This document shows, one piece after another, positions 7,701-9,488 of a DNA stretch of 9,488 bases. The position numbers and the translations under genes are program-made. How positions within the stretch are numbered: position 1 is the first letter of the stretch; each line of letters begins with the position of its first letter. The notes below the pieces were generated by a model that saw nothing but the letters and a program-made list of their open reading frames with translations, was not told the origin of the DNA and did not search any database. The stretch is from JAFGIT01 sp016929465 [NCBI: Candidatus Coatesbacteria bacterium] (GTDB lineage Bacteria > B130-G9). The stretch lies in contig JAFGIT010000241.1 of the NCBI GenBank assembly GCA_016929465.1, forward strand, positions 1-9,488. Reading direction: 5' to 3'.

Positions 7701-7755
7701 CGGCACCCCGGATACAGGATGGATAGACATGGGGTATCACTATCCACGGCCATAG
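4744..7755 (+). CDS. Giant exported beta-helix protein with a DUF1565-like half
   Basis: I chose ATG at 4744 over the in-frame TTG at 4717 because GGAGGAGG (4731-4738) lies just upstream and the protein then begins with a normal signal peptide (MFRRIEIWLVFVLVGAAFCSQA, residues 1-22). Helix A (about 23-358) opens HHVAQDSTGGFTSIQDAIDAA and carries cysteine-ladder coils. A cap follows (DADPLFVTGRLGDFYLS to LGYHYS, 360-425). Residues about 430-555 form the beta-sandwich spacer (GDVLSGCMNVENRG, PWFSGIVL, PPGRYTF), recognisably related to the spacer in the upstream protein. From 556 a DUF1565-type segment begins (YYISAEDGDDNNDG, PWKTITHAL, IHIAPGNYSASTNGETFPL), leading into about ten asparagine-type coils (NNxIxxN). 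A final cap (945-1003) ends MGYHYPRP. It shares a one-base overlap and probably a transcript with the upstream gene. Enzymatic function cannot be assigned; an exported structural or glycan-associated role is inferred. Confidence 0.9.
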   Translation: MFRRIEIWLVFVLVGAAFCSQAGEHHVAQDSTGGFTSIQDAIDAANKWDIVTIHPGTYYENVQLQDRSVTLRSTQPDDWEVVRATVIDGSLDAPVITVLEGQGASFRISGLTLTNGLQPGQGGAGIHVGIDRIAGLTILNCLIMANEVDGDGGAIAFCDGMIQGCLITGNQCTGLYGCDGVIDSCVVTGNSPAGISHCDGLIAVCEIMENTGPGLSLCDGVIDGCFIHDNSASEAGGGLLDCGARIAHTVIEGNVALSGGGSSVGGGLFGCNGSIHNCLIVGNQSEGEGSALYECDALLSNCTIAGNTDTLGLPAVSMGGILRDCIVWGNTSSAAQLGAGTRAEFSCIQNWALGGEGNLDADPLFVTGRLGDFYLSQIAAGQHEDSPCLDAGSKSASAADLTDRTTRTDDVWDKGAVDLGYHYSRDEWPFGISLSCSVNGKRFAPGDVLSGCMNVENRGVDVAVDVFAQILTPTSERLSITQSGFAHGDQPWFSGIVLRKGFSFGPASVFELVVPPDAPPGRYTFSTEISRTAPDSFFVVPEDEVSFLVFPSAKAEYYISAEDGDDNNDGFEGTPWKTITHALDAIEARDTHPAVIHIAPGNYSASTNGETFPLNMKSWISLSGDDRDTVIVDAEESACHVIECESAQQLTIAGLTIAGGDTDLCDEPYRSGGGVHCINSSITLENNLIERNSNCAVYCFECDWMLIRNNVIKDNYGPVYLRESAFPEITGNAIIDNTGSGIRCYASSPLIADNTIAGNTGSGAGGGIFCEELSAPLITRNVIDGNSVRSNGGGIYSVADSSPTVENNLISNNTAGLYGDGGGIACWDYMMITHNRISDNFAGDSGGGIFSGSDSNPTIVNNLITDNSAGNNGGAMTFHYSTPWIRNNTVVGNTCSGYVGGIHFWDSWPTITDCILWGNGDDIGGGTNSYCCIEDGDPGEGNISADPLFVIGPLGDYYLDPDSPCIDAGSQSAEDAGLSDRTTQADGTPDTGWIDMGYHYPRP
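5215..5466 (+). repeat. Regular 60-base / 20-residue double-cysteine coils
   Basis: TGY-GAY-GGN codons (Cys-Asp-Gly) recur at 5215, 5275, 5335 and 5395, exactly 60 bases apart, with the next related coil (DCGARI) at 5467. Cys158, 178, 198 and 218 each have a partner cysteine seven residues later (165, 185, 205, 225), giving C-D-G-x-I-x-x-C-x-I/V-x-x-N. The fourth unit is 24 residues because of an EAGG insertion. This is a protein fold repeat inside the gene at 4744, not a CRISPR array or DNA satellite: the bases between the anchors differ widely. Confidence 0.8.
6790..7507 (+). repeat. Asparagine-type beta-helix coils
   Basis: About ten coils in the second helix of the protein encoded at 4744 carry the rung x-N-N-x-I-x-x-N: ENNLIERN, RNNVIKDN, TGNAIIDN, ADNTIAGN, TRNVIDGN, ENNLISNN, THNRISDN, VNNLITDN, RNNTVVGN and finally TDCILWGN. 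The position held by cysteine in the first helix is mostly asparagine here, and cysteine returns only in the last coil before the cap. Spacing is about 20-28 residues, with GGGI turns between several coils. Confidence 0.75.
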
Positions 7756-8029
7756 GCCACCGTAGAAAAAGAGAGAAGACAAAGCACAAGTCGGCATCGA
7801 TTAGTGGAATGCCGGAGAGCTCGCAGGATGCCGGATTGCTCCCACAATCTACGAAAATGGCAATATTATTGAAAAGAAGCGTTGCCAATCTCCCACAATC
7901 ATGCTCTAATCCCATATTGCCGAACGATCCAACGGTGCGGTGCGCTATCCAAAGTGAGATGGCGCTTCTCACATCCGGTCGATTGCGGTTTTGCGTTGAG
8001 TTCTTGCACTTACGGGGCGGAGGGCTTTG
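7756..8029 (+). other. Intergenic spacer with small inverted repeats and a short direct repeat
   Basis: No gene is supported here. CGGCAT (7792-7797) pairs with ATGCCG at 7809-7814 or, alternatively, with a second copy at 7828-7833; neither is followed by a T run, so a terminator is unproven. The 11-mer CTCCCACAATC occurs twice, at 7839-7849 and 7890-7900. TGGCAA (7858-7863) and TTGCCA (7882-7887) form another weak dyad. GTGAGA-tggcgct-TCTCAC (7954-7972) is a perfect 6-bp hairpin 57 bases before the next start codon. No convincing -35/-10 pair was found for the gene at 8030. Confidence 0.5.
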
Positions 8030-8455
8030 ATGCCAAGATATCGCATTTTCAATCGATTGACCCATGAAAAAGCAGAGGTGGATGCTTCTGTCCCAGCCGA
8101 GGCCTGCAAGGTGATGGGATGGCCAAGCGAGTACTGTCAAATTGAGCTCCTGCCCGCTGAGGATATGTCATCGATGAGAGATCTCCGAAGAACGATGAAG
8201 AGGGATTTTAGCCAGGAGCAAATCCAATTCATCGTCTTGATGGCAATATTGGGCGCTCTAATCGGCGGCATAGCCGGAATTTCATCCGATATAATAGTCA
8301 TAGGCTCGCTATTTGGTGCATTTATAGGGGCTGCCCTCGCCTTGATTCTGTGGGGTGTGCTGGGCCCCAACGCAACATCGGTTATCAAAATAGTATTGGT
8401 TGTTGGCATCGCTGCAGCCGCCATCGGTTGTTCATCAAAGTGTTCACTCAATTGA
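8030..8455 (+). CDS. Small glycine-zipper membrane protein, family not recognised
   Basis: ATG at 8030 follows GGAGGG (8019-8024) by five bases and is preferred over the adjacent TTG at 8027. The product is 141 residues. Residues 1-45 are a soluble module (YRIFNRLTHEKAEVDAS, PAEACKVMGW, EYCQIELLP) with two cysteines. A basic stretch (residues 50-58, RDLRRTMKR) precedes hydrophobic segments at about 66-84, 88-110 and 116-134, so by the positive-inside rule the N-terminal module is probably cytoplasmic. Two glycine zippers are visible, G75-x3-G79-x3-G83 and G92-x3-G96-x3-G100, a pattern that packs or oligomerises membrane helices. The C-terminus ends CSSKCSLN. It lies between beta-helix genes and could be a membrane partner for them, but that rests on position alone. 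Confidence 0.75.
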   Translation: MPRYRIFNRLTHEKAEVDASVPAEACKVMGWPSEYCQIELLPAEDMSSMRDLRRTMKRDFSQEQIQFIVLMAILGALIGGIAGISSDIIVIGSLFGAFIGAALALILWGVLGPNATSVIKIVLVVGIAAAAIGCSSKCSLN

Positions 8456-8775
8456 GCTCTCTCTGACAACTAATAGCGGACTCATCAAGCGTCTTGAGGC
8501 CGATATAATTCTCAGGTCGGGCTTCATTACGACCTCCTGTGTGTCTTCTGTATTCTCGCTCTCGCCTTTCCTGCAATTTCATCATCCGTTTCTTAAACAG
8601 CCCCATGATTGGACTTCGAGCTTGATGAGCCGCGGTAAAATCACGCCGTTGTGACGGAAGTCGTCAGGCGAAACGCAAGGGGACTCTCCTGAGCCCAAAG
8701 ACACAGACAAGTCGCTCCGGCGTAGCATTTTGGGCCAGATGGCACATCTGACAGATCTGAGAATTTCTTCTTGAA

Positions 8776-8793
8776 ATCAAGAGTGCTCTTGAT
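8776..8793 (+). promoter_or_regulatory. Perfect 8-bp dyad, possible operator
   Basis: ATCAAGAG-tg-CTCTTGAT is an exact inverted repeat with only two central bases. That suits binding by a dimeric regulator better than an RNA hairpin. It overlaps the -35 of the candidate promoter at 8789-8817, a position typical of repression. The regulator is not in the window. Confidence 0.4.
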
Positions 8794-8817
8794 AGACAGC
8801 CAAAATTGTGATTTGAT
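8789..8817 (+). promoter_or_regulatory. Candidate promoter for the truncated beta-helix gene
   Basis: TTGATA (8789-8794) matches five of six -35 bases, and TTTGAT (8812-8817) matches four of six -10 bases, with a 17-base spacer. Transcription would start near 8824 and leave a leader of about 110 bases before ATG at 8936. The -10 is weak, so this is only a candidate. Confidence 0.3.
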
Positions 8818-8844
8818 GATCTATTACGAGCGTTGTTAGCAGAT

Positions 8845-8874
8845 TTGTTCGCTTTCTGCCTGGAAAATGAACAA
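8845..8874 (+). other. Leader hairpin upstream of the gene at 8936
   Basis: TTGTTCGCTTTC (8845-8856) pairs with GAAAATGAACAA (8863-8874), leaving a six-base loop. The stem has one C-A mismatch and one G-U pair. It would lie in the mRNA leader, ending about 60 bases before the start codon and about 50 bases before the SD sequence. It could affect stability or translation. No T run follows, so it is not an intrinsic terminator. Confidence 0.35.
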
Positions 8875-8935
8875 GTAGCTGGCAAATTTTCGATACAGGG
8901 ATTCTGGCAACTCTTACTTGAGTGGAGGTAATAAG

Positions 8936-9439
8936 ATGAAGTGGGAGTCTCGGGCATTATTTTTTATAACCTTTCTCTTGATTGCGGCCTCATCGTGTCT
9001 CGCACTGGCCGGACATTACTATGTATCTTCCGATGCTGGGAATGATAGTAACGATGGAAGTGAAGAGAACCCGTGGTTGACGCTCACCCATGCTTTGGAT
9101 TGGATAGACGCCAACGATCCCGGGAGTTCGAGCAACGCCCAGATAATTCACATCGCTGCAGGCACCTACTCGCCTTCCACCAACGGAGAGACATTCCCGC
9201 TGAATATGCAGAGCTGGGTATCGCTGACAGGGAATACCCCCGATACGACAGTTCTTGACGCAGAGGGTGGCTTGCACGTTATCTGTTGCCTGGATGTCAG
9301 CAACTTGTCCATCGAGAATCTCACTCTGACCGGTGGTAATGCCAGGGGTACTGAGAGCATGGATCAGGCTGGCGGCGGTATCTTTTCCGAGAGCAGTTCG
9401 CTGACAATCACCAATAACACAACGGAATTGTGCATTTGA
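8936..9439 (+). CDS. Truncated exported DUF1565-type beta-helix protein
   Basis: ATG at 8936 follows GGAGG (8924-8928) by seven bases. The 167-residue product begins with a signal peptide (MKWESRALFF, core FFITFLLIAASS, cleavage after ALA at residue 25); a lipoprotein reading at Cys21 (AASSC) is less likely. Residues about 27-130 are a DUF1565-like segment (YYVSSDAGNDSNDGSEENPW, THALDWIDAN, IIHIAAGTYSPSTNGETFPL), closely similar to residues 557-690 of the protein encoded at 4744. The first beta-helix coils then begin (GGGIFSESSSLTITNN) but the similarity stops at about base 9418, and the frame ends after TTELCI. The relative upstream continues for about 300 more residues, so this gene has lost its 3' part by insertion or rearrangement. 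A folded helix with a cap cannot be made from this stub; probably non-functional. Confidence 0.75.
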   Translation: MKWESRALFFITFLLIAASSCLALAGHYYVSSDAGNDSNDGSEENPWLTLTHALDWIDANDPGSSSNAQIIHIAAGTYSPSTNGETFPLNMQSWVSLTGNTPDTTVLDAEGGLHVICCLDVSNLSIENLTLTGGNARGTESMDQAGGGIFSESSSLTITNNTTELCI

Positions 9440-9488
9440 CACAGATAGTCCTTATTTTATATTATGTTCATAAATATGAAACATAGGA
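9440..9488. other. AT-rich sequence beyond the breakpoint, with an edge dyad
   Basis: From about 9449 the sequence becomes strikingly A+T-rich compared with everything to its left. TATGTTCATA (9463-9472) and TATGAAACATA (9475-9485) form an inverted repeat with one unpaired base, separated by AA. It may be the end of an inserted element or the promoter of a gene to the right, but the window stops here and no coding sequence can be read. Confidence 0.35.

Larger units (their letters stand above)
8456..8935 (+). other. Long non-coding region rich in dyads
   Basis: No convincing protein frame lies in these 480 bases. Small inverted repeats are frequent: TCAAG-cgt-CTTGA (8485-8497), CCGT-tgtg-ACGG (8646-8657), GACG-gaagt-CGTC (8653-8665) and GGG-a-CTC-tcct-GAGCCC (8680-8696). 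CAGAT-ggcac-ATCTG (8736-8750) is followed by the palindrome CAGATCTG (8752-8759), and ATTTC-ttctt-GAAAT (8763-8777) leads into the operator-like dyad at 8776-8793. The stretch 8646-8874 therefore probably holds the regulatory region or a structured leader of the gene at 8936. No known riboswitch class was recognised. Confidence 0.5.

Noticed and set aside
8641-8730. A possible riboswitch, because ACGCAA and short stems recall cyclic di-GMP-I aptamers
   Set aside because: The conserved GGCAAACC and the second-stem bases of that class are absent, and no other riboswitch consensus could be matched.
8664-8957. A 97-codon minus-strand frame in the long intergenic region
   Set aside because: It has no SD sequence, an unusual Ser/Asn/Arg/Cys-rich composition, and it covers the SD and start of the gene at 8936.

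Overview
The window looks like part of the chromosome of an uncultured, mesophilic, Gram-negative-type bacterium. By eye the base composition is balanced to slightly GC-rich, Shine-Dalgarno (SD) sequences are strong, and most genes encode exported proteins. No marker gene fixes the phylum. Large exported beta-helix proteins of this style are common in metagenomic genomes of Planctomycetes-like and candidate-phylum bacteria, but that placement is a guess.

Layout, left to right, all genes on the + strand. (1) 9-746: an all-helical, coiled-coil protein that may be cut by the left edge. (2) 747-1012: a hairpin-rich spacer ending in a good extended -10 promoter. (3) 1013-1231: a decayed gene with an intact signal peptide, an in-frame TAA and a large internal deletion. 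(4) 1346-4744 and 4744-7755: two giant exported parallel beta-helix proteins (1132 and about 1003 residues), joined by a one-base TGATG overlap. (5) 8030-8455: a small membrane protein with glycine zippers. (6) 8456-8935: a non-coding stretch rich in inverted repeats, with a possible operator and promoter. (7) 8936-9439: the signal peptide and first part of a third beta-helix protein, cut short at a breakpoint. (8) 9440-9488: an AT-rich edge sequence unlike the rest.

Four members of one family therefore sit side by side: the remnant, two full genes and one truncated gene. The two full proteins share the architecture signal peptide, beta-helix, C-terminal cap, beta-sandwich spacer, second beta-helix, second cap. 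The remnant keeps only the signal peptide, the start of the spacer and the last ten residues of a cap. This suggests a cluster that expands and contracts by recombination between paralogous segments.

The most distinctive molecular feature is a doubled cysteine ladder. Coils of about 20 residues carry the pattern C-D-G-x-I-x-x-C-x-I-x-x-N, giving the first large protein about 46 cysteines. In the second half of the second large protein the same rung uses asparagine instead. No catalytic residues could be assigned, so the likely role is an exported surface, adhesive or polysaccharide-associated protein, with function unknown. I found no tRNA, rRNA, CRISPR array, transposase or defence system.
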